Source: Rhizobium sp. Q54 (lineage in GTDB: Bacteria; Pseudomonadota; Alphaproteobacteria; UBA2966; CAIVPW01). Taken from it: 54,296 nt of DNA. The DNA lies in assembly GCA_945904955.1 (NCBI GenBank), contig CAMDPO010000013.1:1-54296 (forward strand), given 5' to 3'. How positions within the stretch are numbered: the stretch's first letter is position 1; the number at the start of each line of letters is the position of its first letter. Under the pieces are notes generated by a model. That model searched no databases. It saw only the letters and a list, made by a program, of their open reading frames with translations, and was not told where the DNA came from. The position numbers and the translations under genes were made by a program. Positions 42,262 to 50,794 of the stretch are shown here, in pieces.

Positions 42262-43044
42262 ATGGTCGAAGTTGTCCAACTCAAGGCTGACGCGCGCGAT
42301 GGCGCTGGCCGTGGAGCCAGCCGCGCACTGCGTCGCAAGGGCCTGATCCCGGGCGTCGTCTACGGTGGCGCCAAGGACAACGAGTTCGTCGTCGTCGACG
42401 AGTTCATCGTGCGCAAGGAATACCAGAAGGGCGGTTTCTCCAACCGCGTCTTCGAGCTCGCGACCAAGGGCGGCAACGTGCGCGTGCTGCCCCGTGACGT
42501 GCAGCTCGATCCGGTCTCGGACAAACCCGTCCACGTCGACTTCCAGCGCCTGGTCGCCGGTTCGACCGTGCGCCTTGCCGTGCCGGTGGCGTTCGTCGGC
42601 GAGGGTGAGTCGCCCGGCCTGAAGCGCGGCGGCATCATCAACGTCGTGCGCCACACCATCGAAGTGACGTGCAACGCGGACGCCATTCCCGAGCGCATCG
42701 TCATCAACATCGCCGGCCTCGACATCGGCGACTCGCTGCACATCAATCAGGTCGAGCTGCCGCCGGGCGTAAAGCCCACCGTGCATCGTGACTTCACGGT
42801 CGCCTCGATCACCGCGCCGACCGCGGTGCGCGACGAGGCGCTCGAAGCCGCCGCCAAGGCGAAGGCCGCCGCGGGCGTGCCGGCCGCCGAGGAAGGCGCC
42901 GATGCGGTTGCCGCTGCGCCGGGCGCCGAGGGCGCTGGCGCTGCTGGTGGCGACGCGAAGGCCGGCGGCGACGCGAAAGCGGCTGCGGGCGGCAAGGCGC
43001 CTGCCGGTGGCAAGGCCGCCGCTCCGGGCAAGGACAAGAAGTAA
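42262..43044 (+). CDS. rplY: 50S ribosomal protein L25/general stress protein Ctc
   Basis: The 260-residue product is the long (TL5/Ctc) form of bL25, which binds 5S rRNA. Residues 1-95 form the L25 domain (LKADARDGAGRGASRALRRKGLIPGVVYGG), 96-190 the C-terminal beta domain (FVGEGESPGLKRGG, INQVELPPGVKPTV). The last 65 residues are a low-complexity Ala/Gly/Lys tail (GGDAKAGGDAKAAAGGKAPAGG), longer than usual. The gene lies between prs and pth, the conserved order. Confidence 0.94.
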   Translation: MVEVVQLKADARDGAGRGASRALRRKGLIPGVVYGGAKDNEFVVVDEFIVRKEYQKGGFSNRVFELATKGGNVRVLPRDVQLDPVSDKPVHVDFQRLVAGSTVRLAVPVAFVGEGESPGLKRGGIINVVRHTIEVTCNADAIPERIVINIAGLDIGDSLHINQVELPPGVKPTVHRDFTVASITAPTAVRDEALEAAAKAKAAAGVPAAEEGADAVAAAPGAEGAGAAGGDAKAGGDAKAAAGGKAPAGGKAAAPGKDKK

Positions 43045-43074
43045 GGCGTCGCCGACTCCGCGTCGGCGCGCCTT
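43043..43074 (+). other. Intercistronic hairpin between rplY and pth
   Basis: Starting in the rplY stop codon, AAGGCG-T-CGCCGAC (43043-43056) pairs with GTCGGCGCGCCTT (43062-43074), a 13-bp stem with one bulged T and a 5-base loop. No T-run follows. It may slow or partly stop transcription, or protect the rplY message. Confidence 0.5.
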
Positions 43075-43092
43075 GGCGCTGCGAGCGCGGAG

Positions 43093-43707
43093 ATGCTGCT
43101 GCTGGTCGGGCTCGGCAATCCGGGGCCCGAATACGCCGACACCCGGCACAACGTCGGCTTCCGTGTGATCGACGAGATCGTGGCGCGCCACGGCTTTGAG
43201 CCGTGGCGCAGTCGTTTTCACGGCCTGATCAGCAAGGGGCGCGTCGAAGGTGTCGAAGCGCTGGCGCTCAAGCCGATGACCTTCATGAACAATTCGGGCG
43301 TCGCGGTATCGGAGGCGGCGCGCTTCCACAAGATCGAGCGCAACGCGATCGTCGTGTTCCACGATGAGATCGACCTCGCGCCCGGCAAGCTGAAGGCCAA
43401 GCTCGGCGGCGGCAGCGCCGGGCACAACGGGCTCAAGAGCATCGAGGGGCACCTGGGACCCGACTTCCGGCGCGTGCGGATCGGCGTCGGTCACCCCGGC
43501 GAGCGCCATCAGGTGGCGCGCTACCTGACCAACGCGCGCTTCGACAAAGACGACGAGATCTGGCTTGAGCCGCTGATCGACGCGATGGTCGACGCGGTGC
43601 CGCTGCTGGCGGCCGAGGGCGGCGACGCCAAGTTCACCAACAAGGTCGCGCTGCTGACCAAGCCGCCGAAAGCGAAGAAGTCCGCCGGCGACGAAGAGGA
43701 CGAATAG
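43093..43707 (+). CDS. pth: Peptidyl-tRNA hydrolase
   Basis: Pth frees tRNA from peptidyl-tRNA dropped by stalled ribosomes. The 204-residue product has the N-terminal signature VGLGNPGPEYADTRHNVGF with N10 and catalytic H19, then LKPMTFMNNSG, VVFHDEIDLAPGKLK and GSAGHNGLKS. Its C-terminus is basic/acidic (KAKKSAGDEEDE). It stops directly before the ychF start. Confidence 0.95.
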   Translation: MLLLVGLGNPGPEYADTRHNVGFRVIDEIVARHGFEPWRSRFHGLISKGRVEGVEALALKPMTFMNNSGVAVSEAARFHKIERNAIVVFHDEIDLAPGKLKAKLGGGSAGHNGLKSIEGHLGPDFRRVRIGVGHPGERHQVARYLTNARFDKDDEIWLEPLIDAMVDAVPLLAAEGGDAKFTNKVALLTKPPKAKKSAGDEEDE

Positions 43708-44808
43708 ATGGGATTCACGTGCGGCATCGTCGGACTGCCCAACGTCGGCAAGTCCACCCTCTTCAACGCGCTGACGGCGACCCAGGCGGCGCAGGCGGCC
43801 AACTATCCGTTCACCACCATCGAGCCGAACGTCGGCAAGGTGTCGGTGCCGGACGAGCGCCTCGACAAGATCGCGGCGCTGGCGAAGTCGGCCAAGGTCG
43901 TTCCGACGCAGCTTTCGTTCGTCGATATCGCCGGGCTGGTGAAGGGCGCCTCCCAAGGCGAGGGCCTCGGCAACCAGTTCCTCGGCCATATCCGTGAGGT
44001 GGACGCGGTCCTGCATCTGGTGCGCTGCTTCGAGGACGGCAACGTCGTGCACGTGGCGGGGCGCGTCGATCCCGTCGCCGACTCAGAGACCATCGAAACC
44101 GAGCTGATGCTCGCCGATATGGACAGCCTGGAGCGCCGCAAGGTGCCGCTCGAGAAAGGCGCGCGCGGTGGCGACAAGGAAGCGAAGGCGACCCTGCCAC
44201 TCGTTGCCAAGTTGCTCGACGCGCTACGCGCCGGTACGCCGGCGTGGCGCGTCAGCCTCACGGCGGACGAAGCGCCGCTCGCCAAGACGCTGGGGCTGAT
44301 GACGGCGAAGCCGGTGCTGTACGTGTGCAACGTGTCCGAGAAGGACGCGGCCAACGGCAACGAGCACACCAAGAAGATGGAAGCCAAGGCCAGGGCCGAG
44401 GGCCGCGGCATTGTCGTGATCTCCGCGTCGCTGGAAACCGAGGTCGCCCAGCTCGGCGATCCGGCGGAGCAGCGCGAGTATCTGAACTCGCTCGGGCTGC
44501 AGGAGACGGGTCTCACGCGCGTCATCCGCGCCGGCTACGCGCTCCTGGGGCTCATCACGTTCCTCACGGCGGGGCCGAAAGAGTCGCGCGCCTGGACCAT
44601 CCCGAAGGGCACCAAGGCGCCGGGCGCGGCCGGCCAGATCCATTCGGACCTAGAGCGCGGCTTCATCCGCGCCGAGGTCATCGCCTACGACGACTACCTG
44701 AAAGCAGGCGGCGAGCCCGCCGCGCGCGCCGCCGGCAAGATGCGCTCCGAGGGCAAGGAGTACGTCATCCAGGACGGCGATGTGCTGCTGATCAAGTTCG
44801 CGGTCTAA
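43708..44808 (+). CDS. ychF: Redox-regulated ATPase/GTPase YchF (Obg family)
   Basis: The 366-residue product has the G1 loop GLPNVGKSTLFNAL, F..TIEPNVG..., G3 region DIAGLVKGAS-GEGLGNQFL, a NVSEKD motif in place of NKxD (YchF prefers ATP) and a C-terminal TGS domain ending KEYVIQDGDVLLIKFAV. YchF binds ribosomes and acts in translation and stress response. Pth and ychF are commonly adjacent. Confidence 0.95.
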   Translation: MGFTCGIVGLPNVGKSTLFNALTATQAAQAANYPFTTIEPNVGKVSVPDERLDKIAALAKSAKVVPTQLSFVDIAGLVKGASQGEGLGNQFLGHIREVDAVLHLVRCFEDGNVVHVAGRVDPVADSETIETELMLADMDSLERRKVPLEKGARGGDKEAKATLPLVAKLLDALRAGTPAWRVSLTADEAPLAKTLGLMTAKPVLYVCNVSEKDAANGNEHTKKMEAKARAEGRGIVVISASLETEVAQLGDPAEQREYLNSLGLQETGLTRVIRAGYALLGLITFLTAGPKESRAWTIPKGTKAPGAAGQIHSDLERGFIRAEVIAYDDYLKAGGEPAARAAGKMRSEGKEYVIQDGDVLLIKFAV

Positions 44809-44814
44809 TCCCGG

Positions 44815-45027
44815 CTACAGGTCATCCGGCGTAAGGCCGGTTTGGCGCGCCAGGCGGGCCAGCATGCGGGGGCCGATTTCCTCGCGATCGTGAAAGGCAA
44901 AGACGAAGTCCGGATGAGCCGGCCGCGCCAGAATGCGGTGCGATCCCGACTGCCGCTTCACAACCCAGCCGGTGCGGAGGAGCGCCGCGAAGACCAAGCT
45001 CGCCCTGGTCGAGGGCCACTTGCTCAT
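44815..45027 (-). CDS. hicA: HicA-family toxin
   Basis: The 70-residue product has the HicA dsRBD-like fold: LRTGWVVKRQSGSHRILARP with the catalytic His in GSHR, then a C-terminal LARLARQTGLTPDDL helix. HicA toxins cut mRNA. It follows the hicB-like gene by 12 bases, so the antitoxin comes first. It converges on ychF with a six-base gap. Confidence 0.9.
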   Translation of the reverse strand: MSKWPSTRASLVFAALLRTGWVVKRQSGSHRILARPAHPDFVFAFHDREEIGPRMLARLARQTGLTPDDL

Positions 45028-45039
45028 CGGCCTCTCACG

Positions 45040-45240
45040 CTACGCGGCGCTGAAGAGCTCCTTGAGAGCCGGGATCGCCTCGCCGTGCTCTAGCCGGTCA
45101 GCGAGCACGCGCAGCGCGAGCGCCTCGGCCTTGGCTAGTGCCTCCTCGCGAGTGGCCCCGTAGGTCATGACGCCCGACAACTCGGGAACTTCGGCAATCC
45201 AGCGGCCGTCCGACTCGCGCTCAAGTTCGACCTTCAACAT
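45040..45240 (-). CDS. hicB: HicB-family antitoxin, short form
   Basis: The 66-residue product shows the HicB/UPF0150 fold: LERESDGRWIAEVPELSGVMTYGATREEALAKAEALALR. It lacks a C-terminal DNA-binding domain, so autoregulation may be weak or indirect. The pair forms a short HicBA module. Confidence 0.88.
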   Translation of the reverse strand: MLKVELERESDGRWIAEVPELSGVMTYGATREEALAKAEALALRVLADRLEHGEAIPALKELFSAA

Positions 45241-45259
45241 GCGGCCACATTATCAGGAA

Positions 45260-45769
45260 CTAGCCGTTGTAGCGGTTCCAGACGACGCCGCCGCCGCTGG
45301 TGACGCGGTAGTCGGCGACCAGGGTCTGCTGGGCTTCCTGACGGCGCAGGCTGCCGTGGGTGCTCTCGATGGCGACGGCGAACTCGTCGAAGGGTTGGCC
45401 GCGGCCGCCCTGGAAGAGCGAGACGTAGGTGAACGACAGCAGGAATGCGTCGTACATGCGCAGCGACTGCGGGCCGGACGGTGTTTCCCAGCGCACCGTG
45501 AATTCGGCAACGGTGATGCGCCGCATGTCTTCGAGAATGCCGATGAAGCGCTGGGTGTCGGAGTAGTCGAGGCGCAGCCCAAGATTGTGACGGGCGATGC
45601 CGCCGTCGGCGTTGCGCCGCACGATCGGATCGAAGCCGGCGACATCGGCTACGTCGAAGTTGAGGCTGGAGGCGGCGCCGTTCGGCAATACCGCGCGAGC
45701 AGCCGCGGGGGCAAAGACCCACGCCAGCCCCATTGCTGACATCTGCCGGCGACTGAACGTCGGGTCCAC
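45260..45769 (-). CDS. Exported protein of unknown function, paralogue A
   Basis: The 169-residue product starts at GTG 45769, behind GAGGAGA, with a Tat-like N-terminus (SRRQMSAMGLAWVFAPAAARA). The mature domain shares with the next gene FDP.VRR, a QGGRGQ.(F/Y)DEF core followed by ESTHGSLRR, and DYRVT near the end. Both proteins are exactly 169 residues long. No known family is recognised; a beta-rich fold is likely from the alternating pattern. Position downstream of the paralogue suggests a duplication and cotranscription. Confidence 0.7.
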   Translation of the reverse strand: MDPTFSRRQMSAMGLAWVFAPAAARAVLPNGAASSLNFDVADVAGFDPIVRRNADGGIARHNLGLRLDYSDTQRFIGILEDMRRITVAEFTVRWETPSGPQSLRMYDAFLLSFTYVSLFQGGRGQPFDEFAVAIESTHGSLRRQEAQQTLVADYRVTSGGGVVWNRYNG

Positions 45770-45784
45770 CGAGTTCTCCTCTGG

Positions 45785-45814
45785 GGATTGTGCGCGCTTC
45801 CCGGCGCACAATCC
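45785..45814 (-). other. Strong hairpin between the two paralogues
   Basis: GGATTGTGCGC (45785-45795) and GCGCACAATCC (45804-45814) form a perfect 11-bp stem with an 8-base loop, ending nine bases before the GTG-start gene's ribosome binding site on the minus strand. No T-run follows, so it may be a transcript-processing or translation-control hairpin. Confidence 0.55.
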
Positions 45815-45875
45815 AGTCGGAGCAACTTACTCGTTGATCATGAATGCGTTGGCGCCCGCCAGGGCCGGGGGATCG

Positions 45876-46385
45876 CTAGGCGATGCGCCGCTCCCATTGC
45901 ACGCCGGAGGGGGTGACGCGGTAGTCGCTGACGCCGACAGCGGCGCTCACCGCGGGGCGGCGCAGGGAGCCGTGGGTGCTTTCGACCACGACGCCGAACT
46001 CATCGTAGTTCTGGCCGCGGCCCTGCTGAGACAGGTAGGCGCACTCGTGCAATCGGACGGTGGCGTTGAACATGGTCAGGGACTGACCCTCGGCGCCGCG
46101 CGTCCAGATGATGTCGAACTCTGCGACCGACTGGGCGGTGATCTCGTCCAGGAGCTCCATCACGCGACCGGTGTGACGTGGCTCGGTACGGAAGGCCAAG
46201 TTGAAATGGGTCTCGCCGTTGAGGTCGCGGCGAACCATGGGGTCGAAGGAGAGGAGGTCGGCGACTTCGAGCCGTGCCGCAGTGTGAGTCTCTTGGCGGC
46301 GCGCCGCGAAGGAGACCGACGGGAGAACGACCAGACCAGCGACCAAGCCTACCAGTGCCTGCCTACGCGAGATGACCATCGACAT
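45876..46385 (-). CDS. Exported protein of unknown function, paralogue B
   Basis: The 169-residue product has a twin-arginine signal (ISRRQALVGLVAGLVVLPSVSFA). Its mature part aligns with paralogue A throughout: ARLEVADLLSFDPMVRR, YLSQQGRGQNYDEFGVVVESTHGSLRR and VSDYRVTPSGVQW. The ATG at 46385 has GGAG seven bases upstream; 46379 is an alternative. Function unknown. The upstream gap (46386-46591) shows no gene I can support. Confidence 0.7.
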   Translation of the reverse strand: MSMVISRRQALVGLVAGLVVLPSVSFAARRQETHTAARLEVADLLSFDPMVRRDLNGETHFNLAFRTEPRHTGRVMELLDEITAQSVAEFDIIWTRGAEGQSLTMFNATVRLHECAYLSQQGRGQNYDEFGVVVESTHGSLRRPAVSAAVGVSDYRVTPSGVQWERRIA

Positions 46386-46591
46386 CGCACACTCCGCAAA
46401 GACCCTGTCCCACCTATGGCAAGCAACATGCCAAGAGCAGAACGACCGGCGCGGGCTTGTAACCGGCCCTTGTGCGCGCATGCCACAGGCACGAACACAG
46501 CCACAAACATGGCGCGGGTTGTTGCACCCCTGCTCAGCGCAGAGGCAGTAGGTGCGGCAGGCGGCCGCAGGAGAGGCGCCCTGCGAACGGA

Positions 46592-48652
46592 CTAACGCAA
46601 ACTGGCGGCGATGTTGCCGCCATCGACGGTGAAGGTCGCCGCCGTCGTCTTGCGAGCTTTGGCTAGGCTGACAAAGGCCTGGGCTACGTCTTCGGCCAGG
46701 ACCTCGCGCTTCAGGAGGTTGCCGTCCCTCAAATACTCTTCGACCGTCAGGCCGCGCGCCGCCGCCCGCTGCTCCATCAACTCGGGCGACATCAGGTTGG
46801 TTCGCACCCGATCTGCGTTGACCGCGTTGGCGCGGATACCGTGATCGCCGTACTCGAGGGCGTACTGCTTCATAAGAAGTAGGAGAGCAGCCTTAGGCAG
46901 GCCGTACGGGCCGAAATTGGGGCCCGGGTTGAGCGCCTGCTTGGAGACGTTGAACAGCAGCGACCCGCCGGTGCCCTGGGCCAGCAGGATGCGGACGGCA
47001 TTCTGGGCCACGGTCTGGTGGCTGAAGAAGTTGAGCTCGAAGCTCTCGCGCAGGGTCTTGTCGGGCAGCGTGCCGATGGCGCCCTGCCAGGCGGCGCCGG
47101 CGTTGGAGACGACGACGTCCACCCCCCCGAACACGGAGCAGACGCGGTCGAAGGCGGCGCGCACCAGGTCGGGCTCGGTGACGTCGCAGGCGAGCGCCAG
47201 GCCGCGTTCTTTGAACTTGGTGGCGACGGCCGCGGCGGCGGGGCCGTCGCGATCGAGGACGACGACGGCGGCGCCTTCGGCATGGAAGGCGCGCGCGACG
47301 GCGGCGCCGATGCCACTGCCGCCGCCGGTGACGACGACGACCTGGCCAGCGAGCGGCGGCTCCTTGGCTTTGCCGAGCTTGGCCTGCTCGAGGGACCAGT
47401 ACTCCATGTCGAACATGTCGGACTCAGTCACCGGGCGGTAGCGGCCGATCGCCTCGGCGTCGCTGATCACCCGGATCGTGTTCTCGGCGATGTCGGCTGC
47501 GATGTGGGCGGCGGACGCGGAGCGGCCGGCGCCGAACAGGCCGAGGCCGGGCACCAGCACCACGCGCGGCGCGGCATCGAGTTCCTTCTTGGCGGCCTCG
47601 CGCTTGCCGCTGTGACGGGCGAAGTAGGCGTGGTAGAGCGCCTGGAACTCTTCGACGGCGCTCCATGCGGCCATCGGGAAGCCGGCGAGGCCCGCTTCGG
47701 GTGCCGGCAGCACGAGCGGCCAATTCTTGGTGCGGATGGTGTGGTCGGGCGTCACCACGCCGACCTGGGAATAGCGCGCGAGGTCGGCGCCGTCGACGTA
47801 GGCGCGGATCGCCGCGGAGGTGCGGAAGGCGAGCAGCCAGCGGGTCGGCTCGCTGGCATCGTCGCTGGGCTGCAGCGCGAGGATGCCGCGCACGACCGGG
47901 GCGACCTCGGCAGCGGAGGCGACCGATGCGGGCAGGGGCGCGGTGGCGAAGGCCTTCTTGCGGCCGCGGGTGAGACGCTGCTCGGCGAGGGTCACCAGCG
48001 CCACCATGCGCTCGTAGGATTCCTGGGCGGTGGCGCCGAACGAGAAGATGCCGTGCTTGCGCAGGATCAACCCTTCGACGTCCGGGTTCGCCTCGTAGAC
48101 GCGCGCGGCGGCCTGGGCGAGGTCGAAGCCGGGCTTCACGTAGGAAACCAGGGCGACGCGCTTGCCGAACACCTCTTGGAGCAGCGGCAGGTCGTCCTCT
48201 TGGTCGGTGACGGACAGGACCGCGGTCGAGTGCGTGTGGTCGATGTAGGCGTGGGGCAGGAAGGCGTGCAGCAGGGTCTCGACGGACGGATTGGGCGCGG
48301 ACGCGTCCAGCAGATTGGCGCGCTGGAAGGCGACCATGTCCTCGTCGGTGAGGCGCTCGAGCGCGCGCAATCGGAGCAGCGGATCGAGGCGGACGGCCGG
48401 CAGGCCTTCGGGCTCGATGTCGGCCATGTCCCAGCCGGAGCCCTTCACGCACAGGACCTTGACCTTATCGCCGAGCAGGTCGGGGACGGCGGTCTTCACC
48501 GACGTGTTGCCGCCGCCGTGCAGAACGAGCAGCGGATCACGGCCCAAGAGACGCGTGGTGTAGACGCGCAGCGCCAGGTCGCGGTTGACGCCCTTGCCGG
48601 CGTAGCGCGCGACGTACTCGGACGCCTCTTTGTCGGACCAGGAAGACTTCAA
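46592..48652 (-). CDS. Bifunctional class II aldolase / short-chain dehydrogenase
   Basis: The 686-residue product fuses two enzymes. Residues about 1-390 are a class II (fuculose-P type) aldolase with HGGGNTSVK, metal-site E125, H139 and H141 ([10 protein letters not shown]) and third His H200 (RKHGIFSFG). Residues about 430-686 are an SDR with TGGGSGIG (442-449), N517-A-G, S570, Y583 and K587. The known relative RhaEW splits rhamnulose-1-P to lactaldehyde and DHAP and oxidises the aldehyde. Here the TTG start overlaps the mtnA stop by four bases (TTGA), so methylthioribulose-1-P or 5-deoxyribulose-1-P is the more likely substrate. It is the last gene of the operon. Confidence 0.88.
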   Translation of the reverse strand: MKSSWSDKEASEYVARYAGKGVNRDLALRVYTTRLLGRDPLLVLHGGGNTSVKTAVPDLLGDKVKVLCVKGSGWDMADIEPEGLPAVRLDPLLRLRALERLTDEDMVAFQRANLLDASAPNPSVETLLHAFLPHAYIDHTHSTAVLSVTDQEDDLPLLQEVFGKRVALVSYVKPGFDLAQAAARVYEANPDVEGLILRKHGIFSFGATAQESYERMVALVTLAEQRLTRGRKKAFATAPLPASVASAAEVAPVVRGILALQPSDDASEPTRWLLAFRTSAAIRAYVDGADLARYSQVGVVTPDHTIRTKNWPLVLPAPEAGLAGFPMAAWSAVEEFQALYHAYFARHSGKREAAKKELDAAPRVVLVPGLGLFGAGRSASAAHIAADIAENTIRVISDAEAIGRYRPVTESDMFDMEYWSLEQAKLGKAKEPPLAGQVVVVTGGGSGIGAAVARAFHAEGAAVVVLDRDGPAAAAVATKFKERGLALACDVTEPDLVRAAFDRVCSVFGGVDVVVSNAGAAWQGAIGTLPDKTLRESFELNFFSHQTVAQNAVRILLAQGTGGSLLFNVSKQALNPGPNFGPYGLPKAALLLLMKQYALEYGDHGIRANAVNADRVRTNLMSPELMEQRAAARGLTVEEYLRDGNLLKREVLAEDVAQAFVSLAKARKTTAATFTVDGGNIAASLR

Positions 48653-49743
48653 GCTGCTTTGCCGCGGCGTTCTGGGTAGAGGGACAGGAGTCCCTCTTCG
48701 CTCGCCTGGCAGACGCCGCGTTCGGTGATGAGGCCGGTGACGAGGCGGGCCGGCGTTACGTCGAAGGCGAAGTTCGCCGCGGGGGTGCCGTCGGGGACGA
48801 TCTGCACGGTGGTGAGCCCGCCGTCGTCGTCGCGGCCGGTGATGCGCGTGAGCTCGTGGCCGGGGCGCTCCTCGATGGGGATTTCGGCGACGCCGTCTTG
48901 GACGGTCCAGTCGATGGTCGAGTGCGGCAGCGCGACGTAGAACGGCACGCGGTTGTCGTGGGCAGCCAAGGCCTTCAAGTACGTGCCGATCTTGTTGCAC
49001 ACGTCGCCACGCGCGGTGGTGCGGTCGGTGCCGACGATGCACACGTCGACGCGGCCGTGCTGCATGAGGTGGCCGCCGACGTTGTCGGCGATCACGGTGT
49101 GCGGCACGCCGTGGCGGCCGAGCTCCCACGCGGTCAACGAAGCGCCCTGGTTGCGCGGGCGGGTTTCGTCGACCCACACGTGCACGCCGAGGCCGGCGTC
49201 GTGGGCCATGTAGATGGGGGCGAGCGCGGTGCCCCAGTCGACGCAGGCGAGCCAGCCGGCGTTGCAGTGGGTCAGCACCTCGACGGTGCCCTTCTTGGTG
49301 GCGATCTGCTTGAACAGCTTCAGCCCGTGGCGACCGATGGCCTCGCAGGTGGCGACGTCGTCGTCGCAGATGACGCCCGCTTCCTCGAACGCCGCACGCG
49401 CCCGCGCCGATGGCGCCAGCGAGCGAACGCGAGCACGAACACGATCCAGCGCCCAGCGCAGGTTGATGGCCGTGGGCCGCGAGGCGAGCAGCATCTGGTA
49501 GGCGCGAACGAGCGACTCGTCGGTGGCATCGACGCGCAGCGCGAGCCACAGGCCGTACGCGGCCGTGGCGCCGATCAGCGGCGCGCCGCGCACCTGCATG
49601 GTCTGGATGGCGCGCACGGCATCGTCCACGGTGCGCAGGCGCAGGGTGACGAACTCGTGGGGCAGACGCGTCTGGTCGATGATCTCGACCGAGCCGTCCT
49701 CACCAGGCCAAATCGTGCGGTAGTGCTTGCCGTTGACTTTCAT
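48649..49743 (-). CDS. mtnA: S-methyl-5-thioribose-1-phosphate isomerase
   Basis: MtnA turns methylthioribose-1-P into methylthioribulose-1-P. The 364-residue product has [33 protein letters not shown] with catalytic C160, and [21 protein letters not shown] with catalytic D240; these match the numbering of the Bacillus enzyme. It is therefore MtnA and not an eIF2B-like relative. Downstream aldolase/SDR gene overlaps it; upstream is apt (17-base gap). Confidence 0.95.
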   Translation of the reverse strand: MKVNGKHYRTIWPGEDGSVEIIDQTRLPHEFVTLRLRTVDDAVRAIQTMQVRGAPLIGATAAYGLWLALRVDATDESLVRAYQMLLASRPTAINLRWALDRVRARVRSLAPSARARAAFEEAGVICDDDVATCEAIGRHGLKLFKQIATKKGTVEVLTHCNAGWLACVDWGTALAPIYMAHDAGLGVHVWVDETRPRNQGASLTAWELGRHGVPHTVIADNVGGHLMQHGRVDVCIVGTDRTTARGDVCNKIGTYLKALAAHDNRVPFYVALPHSTIDWTVQDGVAEIPIEERPGHELTRITGRDDDGGLTTVQIVPDGTPAANFAFDVTPARLVTGLITERGVCQASEEGLLSLYPERRGKAA

Positions 49744-49760
49744 GGGCTGGGTTAGATGGC

Positions 49761-50426
49761 CTACTCGCCGTCGAATTCAACCAGGGTCTGGACGTTCACG
49801 CCCAACTTTTCGATGCGCTTACGGCCGCCGAGGTCGGGGAGGTCGATGACGAAGGAACAGCCGACGATGTTGGCGCCGGCTTGGCGCAAGAGCGTGATGG
49901 CGGCGATGGCGGTGCCGCCGGTGGCGATGAGGTCGTCCACCAGGAGGACCGATTGGCCCTTGGTGACGGCGTCCTTGTGGATCTCGATGCGGTCACGGCC
50001 GTACTCGAGCTCGTAGTCGACGCCGATCGTCTCCCAGGGCAGCTTGCCCTTCTTGCGCACCGGAATGAACCCGACCGAGAGCTGGTGCGCGACGGCGCCG
50101 CCGATGATGAAGCCGCGCGCCTCGATGCCGGCGACGGCGTCGATGCGGCTGCCGGCGTGGGGTTGGACGAGATCGTCGACCAGCTTGCGGAAGCCGAAGG
50201 CGTCCTGCAGCAGCGTGGTGATGTCGCGGAAGACGATGCCCGGCTTCGGATAGTTCGGGATCGAGCGGATGCGCGCCTTGAGGGGCACCAGCGACGCCGG
50301 GATGCCGGCGTGGGCGATCGGACGGCGCGGGACGGGCTTTGGGTTTTTCGCCTTGACCACGGCCTTCATCTTGGCGGCCGGCTTGCTGGCCGGCTTCTTC
50401 TTGGCGACCTTCTTGCTGCCCGTCAC
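49761..50426 (-). CDS. apt: Adenine phosphoribosyltransferase with basic N-terminal extension
   Basis: Apt joins adenine and PRPP to AMP, here recovering adenine released by MtnP. The 221-residue product has [29 protein letters not shown] and the PRPP loop [14 protein letters not shown]. Compared with normal Apt (about 175 residues) it has some 45 extra N-terminal residues rich in Lys, Ala and Pro ([22 protein letters not shown]), resembling histone-like tails. The GTG at 50426 gives the long form; a start at internal Met (residue 20) is also possible. Confidence 0.92.
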   Translation of the reverse strand: MTGSKKVAKKKPASKPAAKMKAVVKAKNPKPVPRRPIAHAGIPASLVPLKARIRSIPNYPKPGIVFRDITTLLQDAFGFRKLVDDLVQPHAGSRIDAVAGIEARGFIIGGAVAHQLSVGFIPVRKKGKLPWETIGVDYELEYGRDRIEIHKDAVTKGQSVLLVDDLIATGGTAIAAITLLRQAGANIVGCSFVIDLPDLGGRKRIEKLGVNVQTLVEFDGE

Positions 50427-50455
50427 TGCATTCCCCCTAACGCTGCCTCATGTGT

Positions 50456-50794
50456 TCAAGCAGAAACCGGCGAGAAGACGCCGTTTAGGACGGGCATTTT
50501 GCCCTCGTTCTCGATGTGTATATTCATCCACGTGCGCTCAACACGAGCCACATCCTGGTGTTCAAGCCAGTGAATGAGGACCGCGCGACCAGCCGCCGTA
50601 ACACTCGTCTTCTTGGCGTCATCCAAATGCTCGTTCATGCGCCTGCGGAGGCTGACCGACAGGCCAACGTACAACACGGTCCCGTCGAAGGTAGACAGGA
50701 CGTAGCAGCCCGATCCTTCGGGCAAGAAACGCAAGCGGCTGCGTTGAAATGCCTCTTGCGCTGTGGGTAGGGGAGAAAGGCTGCGGACGTTCAT
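50456..50794 (-). CDS. GIY-YIG nuclease-domain protein
   Basis: The 112-residue product is a stand-alone GIY-YIG domain: G29-C-Y31 (CYVLS), L-Y42-V-G44, catalytic R50, H56 (RRRMNEH), metal-binding E86 (VERTWMNIH) and N104 (PVLNG). All catalytic positions are kept, so DNA cleavage is plausible. Its ATG overlaps the stop of the DGQHR gene (ATGA), implying coupled synthesis. The surrounding 1.8 kb is less GC-rich than its neighbours, a sign of transfer. Confidence 0.87.
   Translation of the reverse strand: MNVRSLSPLPTAQEAFQRSRLRFLPEGSGCYVLSTFDGTVLYVGLSVSLRRRMNEHLDDAKKTSVTAAGRAVLIHWLEHQDVARVERTWMNIHIENEGKMPVLNGVFSPVSA

Noticed and set aside
46592-49549. 985-residue frame across the aldolase fusion and mtnA
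   Set aside because: The N-terminal third is Arg-rich shadow of mtnA; the real aldolase start overlaps the mtnA stop.
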